DNA of 64,000 nt from Bacillus sp. T33-2 (GTDB lineage: Bacteria > Bacillota > Bacilli > Bacillales > Cytobacillaceae): assembly GCF_002860205.1 (NCBI RefSeq), contig NZ_PGVB01000005.1, positions 124,001-188,000 of the forward strand. Reading direction: 5' to 3'. The notes below the pieces were generated by a model. It was not told where the DNA came from. It worked only from the letters and a program-made list of their open reading frames with translations, and did no database searches. The position numbers and the translations under genes are program-made. This document shows positions 16,403 to 24,622 of the stretch, piece by piece; positions within the stretch are counted from its first letter, which is position 1, and the number at the start of each line of letters is the position of its first letter.

Positions 16403-17530
16403 ATGACCATAATTTTATTAAAAAATGCGAATGTGTATCCTGTTACATCCCCACCTGCCAGCAATTGTGACGTCCTCATCGACTGTGGGAAGATAAGAAA
16501 AATCGGAAAAAATATCGCCGTTGAATCAGGTGTTATTATGATCGATTGTACTGACGGTTTCCTGTTCCCAGGATTTATTGATGTCCATACCCACCTGGGA
16601 TTGTATGACGAAGGAACAGGATGGGCCGGCAATGACGCCAATGAAACGATTGAGCCGATGAGCCCGCACGTACGCGCAATTGATGGCGTATATCCGCTGG
16701 ATCCTGCGTTTACTGACGCAATAAAATACGGTATTACAACTGTCCACGTAATGCCCGGGAGTGCGAATGTCATAGGGGGAACAACTTCTGTTATAAAGAC
16801 TGCCGGGAAAAACATCAAAAAGATGATCGTCCAGGAAACAGCGGGTATAAAAATAGCCCTTGGAGAAAACCCGAAGAGAATCCACAGTCTCGGAAACAAA
16901 GATTCAATTACCAGGATGGGAATAATGGGAATGCTCCGTGAAGCATTTTATAAAGCAAAACATTCAGACAACCCGGAATCATTAAGGGTCGCCCCTATCA
17001 TAAAAGCTCTAAAAAGGGAGATACCTGTCAGGATTCATGCCCACAGAGCTGATGACATTATTTCTGCCCTGCGGTTTGCTGAAGAATTTAACCTTGACAT
17101 AAGGATAGAACATTGTACAGAAGGGCATTTAGTTGCCGGAGAGCTGCAAGGATTGGACCTGAAGGTGTCTGTTGGTCCAACCCTTACACGCCGTTCGAAA
17201 GTTGAATTAAAAAACAAGAACTGGAAAACATACCAGGAGCTGACCCGCCACGGGGTCGAAGTGTCGATCACAACGGATCACCCCTATACACCGGTCCAAT
17301 ACCTTAACATTTGTGCTGCCATTGCTGTAAGGGAAGGTCTGCCAGCCCAAAAAGCTCTTGAAGGAATTACAATTTTGCCAGCGAAAAATTTAAGAATCGA
17401 CAGCCGGGCCGGGAGCATTGAAGAAGGTAAAGATGCCGATCTGGTTTTATGGAGCCACCATCCATTCCATTTTTTAGGAAAGCCAAAATGGACGATGATC
17501 GATGGGTTGATTGTATTTCGCGATTCATAA
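16403..17530 (+). CDS. imidazolonepropionase-like amidohydrolase
   Basis: A 375-residue metal-dependent hydrolase with a TIM-barrel amidohydrolase fold. Metal ligands are in FIDVHTHLG (residues 56-64), HAHRADD (about 213-219), IEHCTEG (about 235-241) and TTDHPYTP (about 291-298). The C-terminal SIEEGKDADLVLW closes the composite beta-sandwich. Belongs with HutI/dipeptidase-like COG1228 enzymes; the true substrate is not evident. ATG 16403 follows AAGGATAGG. Divergent from the DUF4870 gene. Confidence 0.85.
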   Translation: MTIILLKNANVYPVTSPPASNCDVLIDCGKIRKIGKNIAVESGVIMIDCTDGFLFPGFIDVHTHLGLYDEGTGWAGNDANETIEPMSPHVRAIDGVYPLDPAFTDAIKYGITTVHVMPGSANVIGGTTSVIKTAGKNIKKMIVQETAGIKIALGENPKRIHSLGNKDSITRMGIMGMLREAFYKAKHSDNPESLRVAPIIKALKREIPVRIHAHRADDIISALRFAEEFNLDIRIEHCTEGHLVAGELQGLDLKVSVGPTLTRRSKVELKNKNWKTYQELTRHGVEVSITTDHPYTPVQYLNICAAIAVREGLPAQKALEGITILPAKNLRIDSRAGSIEEGKDADLVLWSHHPFHFLGKPKWTMIDGLIVFRDS

Positions 17531-17592
17531 AATTATGATGATTTAATGTTGAGATTTGGCGGAAAACCGCTAAAAAAATTGGCTAAAACCTA

Positions 17593-17621
17593 TTTTCATT
17601 TTCTTTTTTTTTTAGTATGAT
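17593..17621 (+). promoter_or_regulatory. sigma-A-like promoter of the GNAT leader transcript
   Basis: A -10 TATGAT (17616-17621) with a TTTTCA -35-like element at 17593-17598, spacing 17. It would start transcription near 17628, giving a leader of about 185 nt before the GNAT start codon. Confidence 0.45.
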
Positions 17622-17657
17622 ACTATTGCTTGAAAGAAAATTTCATATTGGAATTTA

Positions 17658-17724
17658 ATTAGGGAAGGCAAATGGTGCGCCACCAGTATTCCTGGTCCTA
17701 GTGGGTTCGATTCCCACCCCGAAA
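17658..17724 (+). ncRNA. tRNA-like fold in the leader of the GNAT gene
   Basis: The 67 bases fold as a tRNA cloverleaf. Acceptor halves are ATTAGGG/CCCGAAA (5 of 7 paired). The D-type arm is GGC/GCC with a loop containing GG. The middle hairpin is ACCAG/CTGGT at 17682-17696. A 4-base variable region follows, then a perfect T-arm GTGGG-TTCGATT-CCCAC (17701-17717). U8 and parts of the D-stem are atypical, no CCA follows, and six T come next. It may be a tRNA-mimic regulatory leader, a decayed tRNA, or an attachment-site scar carrying a tRNA 3' end. It is not a standard tRNA gene. Confidence 0.45.
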
Positions 17725-17760
17725 TTTTTTAGCAACTTTACAAAAAATTTCGAGGGTGGG
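17713..17760 (+). repeat. 18-bp inverted repeat competing with the tRNA-like fold
   Basis: Bases 17713-17730 pair with 17742-17760 over 18 bp with one bulged A (17753) and an 11-base loop. The left arm consists of the 3' strand of the T-stem plus the acceptor 3' strand, so this hairpin and the tRNA-like fold cannot coexist. A smaller hairpin GCCAAA/TTTGGC follows at 17760-17776. Confidence 0.75.
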
Positions 17761-17811
17761 CCAAACATGTTTTGGCATGGGATTGGACTGCCTATTATTG
17801 GAGGGATACGA

Positions 17812-18372
17812 ATGCTCAAGAAACGTGATCTTCACGACTCACATGCTTTGTATGAGCTGATGGCGCACCCGGATGTCTTCCCTTTCGTGCGCCAAAAAGC
17901 TTATTCATATGATGAGTTCGTTTTTATGACAAAGCAGACAATTGAAGCGGAAGAACGCGGCGAAATGATTTCGCGTACGATTCTTGATGACTGGGGAGCT
18001 CCAATTGGGACGATCAATTTATTCGATATTCAGGATGGAGCAGGTTTTTTAGGAACGTGGATCGGGAAACCATTCCATGGCAAAGGATACAACAGTCTTG
18101 CGAAGGATGCTTTTTTCCAGGAGCTTTTCTATGAAAAAGGCATTGAAACAATATTCATGCGGATCAGAAAAGTGAATGTCCGTTCCATTAAGGCAGCAGA
18201 AAAATTGCCTTATATCGTAAAGGCCAATGAAACGAGACCTGCGATTTATGGTGAGCTGAATGCCTCGGGGGAAATCTATGACTTGTATGAAATTCCAAAG
18301 GACCATTATACTCTGCATCTGCGCAGAACTGCACCTCTTCATGAAGAAACGTCCCAATTGCTTGAAGCGTAA
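17812..18372 (+). CDS. GNAT N-acetyltransferase (RimJ/RimL-like)
   Basis: 186 residues. The fold is seen in the acetyl-CoA motif GTWIGKPFHGKGYN (Q/RxxGxG/A-like, about residues 84-97), followed by IFMRIRKVNVRSIKAAEKL, the usual NxxS helix. ATG 17812 is set by GGAGGGATACGA; the frame runs open upstream through the leader hairpins and should not be read as protein. Acceptor substrate unknown. The structured leader suggests post-transcriptional control. Confidence 0.85.
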   Translation: MLKKRDLHDSHALYELMAHPDVFPFVRQKAYSYDEFVFMTKQTIEAEERGEMISRTILDDWGAPIGTINLFDIQDGAGFLGTWIGKPFHGKGYNSLAKDAFFQELFYEKGIETIFMRIRKVNVRSIKAAEKLPYIVKANETRPAIYGELNASGEIYDLYEIPKDHYTLHLRRTAPLHEETSQLLEA

Positions 18373-18382
18373 TGACAATCCA

Positions 18383-18410
18383 AACACCCTGCTTATGCAG
18401 GGTGTTTTTT
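18383..18410 (+). terminator. terminator of the GNAT gene
   Basis: The stem ACACCCTGC/GCAGGGTGT with a 4-base loop and six T. Confidence 0.9.
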
Positions 18411-18439
18411 ATTGAACAACAGCTTTCTTGATTGAACAC

Positions 18440-18472
18440 AAAAGAGCTGCACATTATCCATGCAGCTCCTTT
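18440..18472 (-). terminator. terminator of the 18471 gene
   Basis: The stem AGGAGCTGCA/TGCAGCTCTT is followed by TTTGTG on the minus strand and overlaps the stop codon of the small gene. Confidence 0.65.
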
Positions 18473-18638
18473 AACTGATGAACGTTCCAGAATTCGAATC
18501 AGGTGGTGTTTCGTTTCGGACAGCTTCATTTAAAAAATGTTCAAGCTCTGCATCTGTCAGGGTTTCAAATCGGCCATCCTCGAAGTACACCTGAGTCTGA
18601 TTCGGATTGATCCGGTTTAGATTAAATCCTGATCCCAT
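18471..18638 (-). CDS. small hypothetical protein
   Basis: 55 residues from ATG 18638 (AAGGGGTGAT 7 bases upstream): hydrophilic, beginning MGSGFNLNRINPNQTQ, with a central acidic helix-like part (TLTDAELEHFLNEAV). No family recognised. The strong ribosome binding site and its own terminator support a real gene. Confidence 0.65.
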   Translation of the reverse strand: MGSGFNLNRINPNQTQVYFEDGRFETLTDAELEHFLNEAVRNETPPDSNSGTFIS

Positions 18639-18865
18639 TATTATCACCCCTTCAATCATTATAAAGCAATAAGAAAACGCATTCAAAAAACAGGGATCGT
18701 TCAAGAAGTTTTAGTAATATTTAAATAATTCATCTTCATTTAGTTTTTTATGTATTTTTAACTTGTGCACGTTCATTTATTCAATTGCCATAGTATAAAT
18801 TATGATATGATGTAAAAACCCGGATTTATAACGGATTGACAAGTTTACATAATATATTTATGGTT

Positions 18866-19030
18866 TTATATATTTTCTTTTCTCGTGTTATTAACCACGT
18901 GTTTAAGATAAAGCTGTCTCACTACAAAAGTTTTATAAAGTTCCAGTTTCTTTTTTTCAACCGGGTGGAAGGCTATTCCTGCTTTTTTTAACTCCTTTAT
19001 ATACCATCCTTTTGAACCAAAATACGCCAC
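18866..19030 (-). CDS. DUF2639 family protein (YflJ-like)
   Basis: 54 residues from GTG 19030. The pattern AYFGSKGWYIKELKKAGI then HPVEKKKLELYKTFVVRQLY is that of the short basic Bacillus DUF2639/YflJ proteins. The GTG follows GGGGG at 8 bases. An ATG at 19099 would add 23 residues without homology to that family. Function unknown. Confidence 0.7.
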   Translation of the reverse strand: MAYFGSKGWYIKELKKAGIAFHPVEKKKLELYKTFVVRQLYLKHVVNNTRKENI

Positions 19031-19221
19031 CTTCTTTTCCCCCATCCTGTTTAGCCTGTTCCTATAATATTCAGGCGGTATGGGAAAAATGACTTGCATT
19101 AAACCAAACCTGTTACAGGCGGTAGTAGTGCCTTCTAGTGCCGAGAGGAATTAAATGATTATCCTTTGTATGCTATAATTCATTTCGGTGCGCGAAAAAG
19201 ATTAGAAAACGAGGGCTTCCT

Positions 19222-20586
19222 ATGAGACAGACTTTTTCCAGACGTGAAAAACTTAAACAGTTATTCCATATCCTAATACCTATATTAATCACCCAGCTGT
19301 CAATGTACGCAATGAATTTTTTTGACACCATGATGTCGGGCCATTATAGCTCTTCAGATCTTGCTGGTGTCGCTATCGGCTCCTCATTATGGGTACCAGT
19401 GTTTACAGGATTGAGCGGCATCCTTTTATCCATCACTCCAATTATTGCCCAGCTTGTTGGGGCGAAAAAGCACGACGAAGTAGCATTTGCAGTTGTTCAG
19501 GGGGTTTACCTTGCAGTATTTATCTCGATTGCAGTATTACTGGCCGGGACGGTGGTTATACAGCCGATCCTTGGCCAAATGGATTTGGATCCGAATGTCA
19601 GGGCTGTCGCCTATGATTTTTTAGTTGGACTCAGCACAGGGATTGTTCCCCTATTTGTCTACAATGTGCTGCGATCCTTTATGGACGCTCTTGGGAAGAC
19701 AAGAGTGTCCATGATAATTACACTGCTGTCTTTGCCCATTAATGTGCTGTTTAATTATTTACTTATTTACGGGAAATTTGGGATGCCTGAGCTTGGCGGT
19801 GCCGGGTCAGGCTATGCATCGGCGATAACATACTGGCTTATAGCATTGATTGCTGCTTTTATCATACAAAGCCAGCGTCCATTTTCCAATTATGGGGTGT
19901 TTAAGAGGCTTTATCGAATATCGATAGCGAAGTGGAAAGAAATCATGAAGATTGGAGTCCCAATCGGATTCTCCATATTCTTTGAAACCAGCATTTTCGC
20001 AGCCGTGACCCTGTTCATGAGCGGCTACAATACTGTAACAATTGCTTCCCATCAGGCAGCCATGAATTTTTCATCATTCCTTTATATGGTTCCTTTAAGT
20101 ATTTCAATGGCGCTGACGATTGTTGTCGGCTTTGAAGTGGGTGCCAGGCGCTATAGGGATGCACGCGAATACAGTTGGTTGGGCGTCTCATTCGCCGTAT
20201 TCATGTCAGGAATATGCGGAGTCATTCTGTTTATGTTAAGAACGGAGATTGCCTCCATATATAGTAACGAAACACAGGTCATTGAGCTAACAGCACAGTT
20301 CCTTCTTTATGCATTCTTTTTTCAGCTCTCTGATGCTGTACAGGCCCCGATCCAGGGGGCTCTAAGAGGCTATAAAGACGTTAATATTACGTTTATAATG
20401 TCGCTAGTTTCATACTGGGTCATTGGGCTGCCGCTTGGCTATTATCTTGCCAATTTTACCGGACTGAATGCATTTGGCTACTGGATTGGTTTGATAGCAG
20501 GCCTCGCTGCAGGCGCCATTTGCCTGTCAACCAGGCTAGTATATATCCAAAAGAAAAAATTCAGGCCGGGACATGCAAGCACATAA
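19222..20586 (+). CDS. MATE family multidrug/Na+ efflux transporter (NorM/YojI type)
   Basis: 454 residues, twelve predicted membrane helices in two six-helix halves. The N-terminal helix contains QLSMYAMNFFDTMMSG and the loop LAGVAIGSSLW; the second half repeats it with IASHQAAMNFSSFLYMVPLSISMALTI. These are the MATE signatures. Exports cationic drugs in exchange for Na+ or H+. ATG 19222 follows GAGGG, and TATAAT is at 19174-19179. Confidence 0.9.
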   Translation: MRQTFSRREKLKQLFHILIPILITQLSMYAMNFFDTMMSGHYSSSDLAGVAIGSSLWVPVFTGLSGILLSITPIIAQLVGAKKHDEVAFAVVQGVYLAVFISIAVLLAGTVVIQPILGQMDLDPNVRAVAYDFLVGLSTGIVPLFVYNVLRSFMDALGKTRVSMIITLLSLPINVLFNYLLIYGKFGMPELGGAGSGYASAITYWLIALIAAFIIQSQRPFSNYGVFKRLYRISIAKWKEIMKIGVPIGFSIFFETSIFAAVTLFMSGYNTVTIASHQAAMNFSSFLYMVPLSISMALTIVVGFEVGARRYRDAREYSWLGVSFAVFMSGICGVILFMLRTEIASIYSNETQVIELTAQFLLYAFFFQLSDAVQAPIQGALRGYKDVNITFIMSLVSYWVIGLPLGYYLANFTGLNAFGYWIGLIAGLAAGAICLSTRLVYIQKKKFRPGHAST

Positions 20587-20594
20587 ATTCAAAA

Positions 20595-20622
20595 CAATAG
20601 CACGCGTTCTTGCGTGCTATTG
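20595..20622 (+). terminator. hairpin after the MATE gene
   Basis: A perfect stem CAATAGCACGC/GCGTGCTATTG sits 9 bases after the stop, but the T tract is poor. Confidence 0.5.
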
Positions 20623-20717
20623 TCCTTGCCGATTTTCAAAAGGGTGAACCCGTCATTTTTGCACTCAGATCAGGTTTGATTCGAACAACCCCTCAAGTTT
20701 ACGGAAAATAATAAAAG

Positions 20718-21497
20718 CTATTCCCCGGATTTATAGATCTTGCCCAGAACATCTTTCCCGCCCGTTACCGGTATGATGCTTCCAGTTATAAAACTCGATT
20801 TCTCTTCAGCGAGAAAACATATCACCCTCGCGATATCCTCGCCTGTTCCCGGTCTACCTGCCGGAGTTGAGGGATCGGTCTCCCCCATCGCGTCCTGAAT
20901 GGTCTTTTCCTTCCAGCCACCAGTAATATCGCCAGGACACACCATATTTGCTGTTATTCCATTGCCGCCTTCTTCCAGAGCTATGGTTTTGGTCAAAGAA
21001 GCCAACCCGGTTTTTGCTGATGCAAAAGCAGACCGGTATATCCATCCAGGAGCCGTCTCTACCCTGTCAAAACCAATCGTGATGATTCGTCCCCATTTCT
21101 GCTCCCTCATACGAGGAATCAGCAGACTTGAAAGGTAAAAGACTGCATTTAAATTTCCATTGATAAGATAATCCCATTCCTCAACCGTATAATCGGCCAT
21201 TTTCTTCCGTTCCTTTATGTAAGGCCCTGCATTATGTACGAGAATATCGACTGATGAGAAAAAACTCAACGCTGCTGAGACAATTTTTCGGCAGTCTTCA
21301 TAACGGGTAATATCACCTTGGACAGCGTAATTTTCTGTTCCAAATTGCTCCGTTAACTGCTTCGTCAACACATTGGCATCATCGCCGCTGTTCCGGTAAT
21401 TAATGATCACATTAATGCCCTGCTGTGCAAGCTGAAATGCAGTCCGTTTCCCTATTCCCGTTGCGCCGCCTGTTATTAACGCTGTCTTGTTTGCCAA
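20718..21497 (-). CDS. SDR-family oxidoreductase with substituted catalytic Tyr (YtkK-like)
   Basis: A 259-residue Rossmann protein. The cofactor loop TGGATGIGKRTA (residues 9-20) and the NAG motif (HNAGPY) are intact. At the active site the usual S-x12-Y-x3-K reads IGFDRVETAPGWIYRSAFASAK, so the residue four before Lys is Phe, not Tyr, and no Ser is in the standard place. A tyrosine is found eight residues before the Lys, a little like enoyl-ACP reductases (Y-x6-K). It resembles what I recall of B. subtilis YtkK. A FabI-like reductase or a non-catalytic role are both possible. Start ATG 21497. Confidence 0.82.
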   Translation of the reverse strand: MANKTALITGGATGIGKRTAFQLAQQGINVIINYRNSGDDANVLTKQLTEQFGTENYAVQGDITRYEDCRKIVSAALSFFSSVDILVHNAGPYIKERKKMADYTVEEWDYLINGNLNAVFYLSSLLIPRMREQKWGRIITIGFDRVETAPGWIYRSAFASAKTGLASLTKTIALEEGGNGITANMVCPGDITGGWKEKTIQDAMGETDPSTPAGRPGTGEDIARVICFLAEEKSSFITGSIIPVTGGKDVLGKIYKSGE

Positions 21498-21764
21498 TTT
21501 TGATTACCCCGCTATTTTCACGTTCTTCTTATATAGTAAAAAGAACATGGTAGATATGCAAATTTTTAGGTCGTCATTCCTTTACCGTTATGGCCTTCCC
21601 TATAAATTTCCCTTAACGGCTGGCTTTTTATTTGCATACAATGTAAAGAAATTTTTCATTTTGGTAAGGTGTTTTCTTTGGCGTCAGTAAAAACCTCCGA
21701 GCGGAAGCCTCGTTAATAAACGGTTATACCTTGATGACCAGAGAGAATAGAAAGGAGTTTTCCC

Positions 21765-22250
21765 ATGTTCCCCTGGAACTTTTTCCCTTTCGATCAGAAT
21801 ATGAAATCAACATTCCAAAATATGAAGCCTGATGAGATAGAAAAATATATACAGGACGTCATGGGGAAAGTTTTTCCTTCGCACATTCTGAAAATGGGAA
21901 ACCCGCAGGATTGGTTTAAGGATTACAGCCCGCTTGAAAATGAAGCCGAGCCCGAACATACTGTAAGGCTAGAAGCTTCCATATTCGAAACGCATGATTA
22001 TGTCTATATAAGGGTTCCCGTTAAGGAGAAAGATTGGCTGCGGCAAATGAAAATCCATTATACCCCCAACCAGATGACCATTGAACATATCCCAGCGATG
22101 GAAGATAAGCAGGTTTTTATTTTCCCGGCCGCAGTCAAGAAAAAAGGCGGATCAGCTCACTACAAAGAAGGGATATTGGAAGTCAAAATCCCCAAAAGCG
22201 TCCACATGGAATGCTCCGAAATAGATGTTACGGATATAGTGCAGGAATAG
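21765..22250 (+). CDS. Hsp20/alpha-crystallin-like protein (GerT-like)
   Basis: 161 residues: a helical N-terminal arm (IEKYIQDVMGKVFP) and a beta-sandwich of about 90 residues from position 65 with the sHSP strand pattern (VRLEASIFETHDYVYIRVPV, then HYKEGILEVKIPK). The GILEVKIPK ending is the alpha-crystallin signature. Spore-germination GerT and CotP proteins are of this type in bacilli, but which is meant here is not clear. ATG 21765 follows AAAGGAG. Confidence 0.75.
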   Translation: MFPWNFFPFDQNMKSTFQNMKPDEIEKYIQDVMGKVFPSHILKMGNPQDWFKDYSPLENEAEPEHTVRLEASIFETHDYVYIRVPVKEKDWLRQMKIHYTPNQMTIEHIPAMEDKQVFIFPAAVKKKGGSAHYKEGILEVKIPKSVHMECSEIDVTDIVQE

Positions 22251-22270
22251 GCGGAGTGCTAAGGATGGAA

Positions 22271-22297
22271 AAAAAGAACAGCCGGTAGGCTGTTCTG
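22271..22297 (-). terminator. terminator of the CAP-domain gene
   Basis: The stem AGAACAGCC/GGCTGTTCT is followed by a run of T on the minus strand. It also lies just after the convergent Hsp20 gene. Confidence 0.75.
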
Positions 22298-22309
22298 CAA
22301 AGTTACATA

Positions 22310-23023
22310 TTATTTACCAATGAACATTTGTGTCCAGTAGTTTCCCTGCGCAACATGTCCAACGCCGATATGTGTATAGCTGGAATTCAGAATGTTTTTG
22401 CGGTGGCCATCACTATTCATCCATGCATTGACAACCTCTTCTGGAGAGCGTTGCCCCTTGGCGATATTCTCACCAGCTGCACGGTATGTGATGCCAAACT
22501 TTTTCATCATATCAAAAGGTGATCCATAAGTCGGGCTTGTATGGGAAAAATAACCTTTTCGTTGCATATCAAGAGATTTTTCTTTTGCGACTTTACTTAG
22601 CTGAGCATCAAGCTTAAGGGCTGGAAGGCCATGCTTTGCACGCTGTTCGTTTGTCAATTGGACAACCTTTTGTTCATACGCGCTTACCTGTTGGCTTGCA
22701 GCAGGAGCACTTTGGGCTGGCTGTTTGACTGGTGCCGGTGCTGGTTTTTGTGCCTGGGCCGGCTGCTGAACTTTTCCTGGTTGTTGCTGGGCAGGTGTTT
22801 GTTGCGGTGCTGCTTTCTGTTGTCCCCAAACTAGCTGAGGATTTTGAAAATACTTTTGCATGATACTATTAAATTGTTCATAGGTTACTGTTCCAGTATG
22901 ATAGTAATATTCTTTTTGTGCATTTGCAGGGGCATTGCCTGCTGCAGCTGCCTTTTCTGCTACAGGATTGGCTGCAAGGATTGCTGCAGCTGCTGCAACT
23001 GTATATAAGAATTTTTTCTTCAT
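22310..23023 (-). CDS. ykwD: secreted CAP/SCP-domain protein (YkwD-like)
   Basis: 237 residues with an alanine-rich signal peptide (residues 1-28), a low-complexity Gln/Pro/Ala linker (about 65-112) and a C-terminal CAP domain (about 115-237). CAP motifs: LTNEQRAKHGLPAL, FSHTSPTYGSPFDMM, AGENIAKG, WMNSDGHRKNILNSSYTHIGVG and YWTQMF. YkwD proteins are extracellular; one relative sits on spores. ATG 23023 follows GGGAGG. Single gene. Confidence 0.88.
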   Translation of the reverse strand: MKKKFLYTVAAAAAILAANPVAEKAAAAGNAPANAQKEYYYHTGTVTYEQFNSIMQKYFQNPQLVWGQQKAAPQQTPAQQQPGKVQQPAQAQKPAPAPVKQPAQSAPAASQQVSAYEQKVVQLTNEQRAKHGLPALKLDAQLSKVAKEKSLDMQRKGYFSHTSPTYGSPFDMMKKFGITYRAAGENIAKGQRSPEEVVNAWMNSDGHRKNILNSSYTHIGVGHVAQGNYWTQMFIGK

Positions 23024-23389
23024 TCTGCATTTCCTCCCTTAATTAGGTGTATGAAGTCTACCCAACTATAATAGCATGCTATTTTTGTAATATTTAAGGA
23101 AGGAAAAGGAATACGATCGAAAAAAGTAATGACAGTAATCACTGTTTTGTATGCCTAGTCTTGGTTGGCATGCTGCTGAAGCTTGGCATCATGACGTTTG
23201 AAGTCGAAATTTGGGCATAATAAAATATTTTTATAGAAAAGAGACCTTCTGGAAGTTCTAATCACGCTTACCTTAAACTGCTAATAATGAGGGATTGACA
23301 GCCTTCCAGAATCACGGTGGATTTTACATTTATTACGTTGTTATGACATTTTTAAAGAAATCCTGAAGGTCGAAATTTTTGCCGGAAAA
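23024..23389. other. intergenic region with an inverted repeat
   Basis: No credible gene. TTCTGGAAG (23247-23255) and CTTCCAGAA (23303-23311) are inverted around a 47-base spacer. A TTGAAG...TAATAA promoter-like pair lies at about 23188-23224. A small untranslated RNA is possible but unsupported otherwise. Confidence 0.3.
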
Positions 23390-23422
23390 TAAAAAACTTG
23401 CCAGGAAAACTTTCCTGCCAAG
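23390..23422 (-). terminator. terminator of the 23448 gene
   Basis: The stem CTTGGCAGGAAA/TTTCCTGGCAAG with a 2-3 base loop is followed by TTTTTTATTTTC on the minus strand. Confidence 0.85.
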
Positions 23423-23447
23423 TGAACATTTTTCTATGTATAATTGC

Positions 23448-23738
23448 TTATTTGATACCGGCTACAGGTTGTTTATTTTGACAAATATCTTTTAATTCCT
23501 CACAGATCAATTCCATCTCCCAGGGACTGTCCGATTGGATTATCAAATAGGGACCGTTTAAAGTAATTTGAAATTCAGAATCGTATTCACCGCCGGTAAA
23601 AATAATCCGGTTGCCATCGAGTATGCTTGTCCTCTGTATTTCATCCACCCAGCAACCGTGTACCAATCTTGAAAAGATTGTTTCAATCGAAGCATTGTTG
23701 TCAACAACGGATAATTTAAAACAGGTGTACTCTGACAT
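23448..23738 (-). CDS. hypothetical protein
   Basis: 96 residues from ATG 23738, which has AAGGAGGG upstream. A soluble alpha/beta chain with three cysteines and no recognisable motif. Single-gene unit with a strong terminator. Confidence 0.7.
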   Translation of the reverse strand: MSEYTCFKLSVVDNNASIETIFSRLVHGCWVDEIQRTSILDGNRIIFTGGEYDSEFQITLNGPYLIIQSDSPWEMELICEELKDICQNKQPVAGIK

Positions 23739-23899
23739 CGGAAACCCTCCTTTTTTTTGGAAAAACAATTCCTATCATACTCATTTTAGCGGAATGTGCA
23801 TTCCCCTTCAACCCAATACCTGTCATTATTCTACTGTTATCACTTTTCTTCGTGGTTATTTGTGGTGATTCTGGCACCGAGTATCAATCCCACATTCTG

Positions 23900-24169
23900 C
23901 TAATCTTCATGGTAATTACCTGCTAATTCAATATGCAATCCAATAAGCTCCAGTTTATCGTGATCTGCCAAGCATGATTCCATGATCCTTTTGGTTGCCC
24001 AATAATATTTTTCAAATAGCGGCCGTCTGACACGAGGATGGGAATTTTCGTCCTTTAGTTCTCTGAGTATGGCTTGTTTCAAAGTGTCCTCAGCATTGCA
24101 TTCAACAGCGAGACTGCGATTGTTCCAGATTTTCCTGTATTCCGCTATTAAATGGGTGTAATCAACCAT
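23900..24169 (-). CDS. hypothetical protein
   Basis: 89 residues from ATG 24169 (GGGGGATGG upstream). Mostly helical and charged (IAEYRKIWNNR, EDTLKQAILRELKDE, FEKYYWATKRIMES). No known domain. The longer open frame to 24322 has no start signal. Divergent from the zinc-ribbon gene at 24288. Confidence 0.65.
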   Translation of the reverse strand: MVDYTHLIAEYRKIWNNRSLAVECNAEDTLKQAILRELKDENSHPRVRRPLFEKYYWATKRIMESCLADHDKLELIGLHIELAGNYHED

Positions 24170-24287
24170 GTATTCCATCCCCCTTATTGAACCTGTAACG
24201 GCGACCCTCATTTTGCTTATCCTAATTGTTACATATTTCATCCCCTCTCTGCAAAAAATAGTGAGAAATGCAGAATGAAGGAGATGA

Positions 24288-24530
24288 ATGAGAATGACAA
24301 GATACAGATGCCCGAGCTGCAAAACAAACCGGAGCCGATTTAACCTGATTCGACAGGTTCCACAGCCGGTACGACTGGACCCTCAAACCGGTGACATCAT
24401 TCATGAATATACAAGTGGTGAGGTTGATCCCTTTCACAGGCCTTATACGGGTCCAGAATTAAAGGTTCAATGCGGAATTTGTGGTACCATTGGCGACGAA
24501 CTGACTTTCATAAAATTTGGAAACTCTTAA
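24288..24530 (+). CDS. small zinc-ribbon-like protein
   Basis: 80 residues with two CxxC pairs (CPSC near residue 8 and CGIC near residue 62), likely binding one zinc. The middle is proline-rich and polar. ATG 24288 and ATG 24294 share the AAGGAG at 24278-24283; spacing is 4 or 10, so the start is uncertain by two codons. Function unknown. Confidence 0.68.
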   Translation: MRMTRYRCPSCKTNRSRFNLIRQVPQPVRLDPQTGDIIHEYTSGEVDPFHRPYTGPELKVQCGICGTIGDELTFIKFGNS

Positions 24531-24593
24531 ACAGCACATAAAAGAAGGGGGAAGCGGGAAAAGTGGTTCCGGCACCGGTTGGCTTAAAAAAAT

Positions 24594-24622
24594 AGCTTGA
24601 GAATGCTCAAGCTTTTTTTTCT
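24594..24622. terminator. bidirectional terminator
   Basis: The stem AGCTTGAG/CTCAAGCT with A and T runs on both sides serves the convergent genes at 24288 and 24607, and overlaps the latter's stop. Confidence 0.85.

Noticed and set aside
17658-17724. functional tRNA gene
   Set aside because: The acceptor stem has mismatches, D-stem is only 3 bp, the anticodon loop is too short when the stem is fully paired, and a T run replaces the discriminator/CCA region.
17701-17811. N-terminal extension of the GNAT frame
   Set aside because: Codes through the tRNA-like T-arm and hairpins with no start signal; ATG 17812 has GGAGGGA.
17628-17811. T-box riboswitch
   Set aside because: No T-box consensus (AGGGTGGNACCGCG) and no Stem I specifier region. 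GAGGGTGGGCC at 17752-17762 resembles it only superficially.
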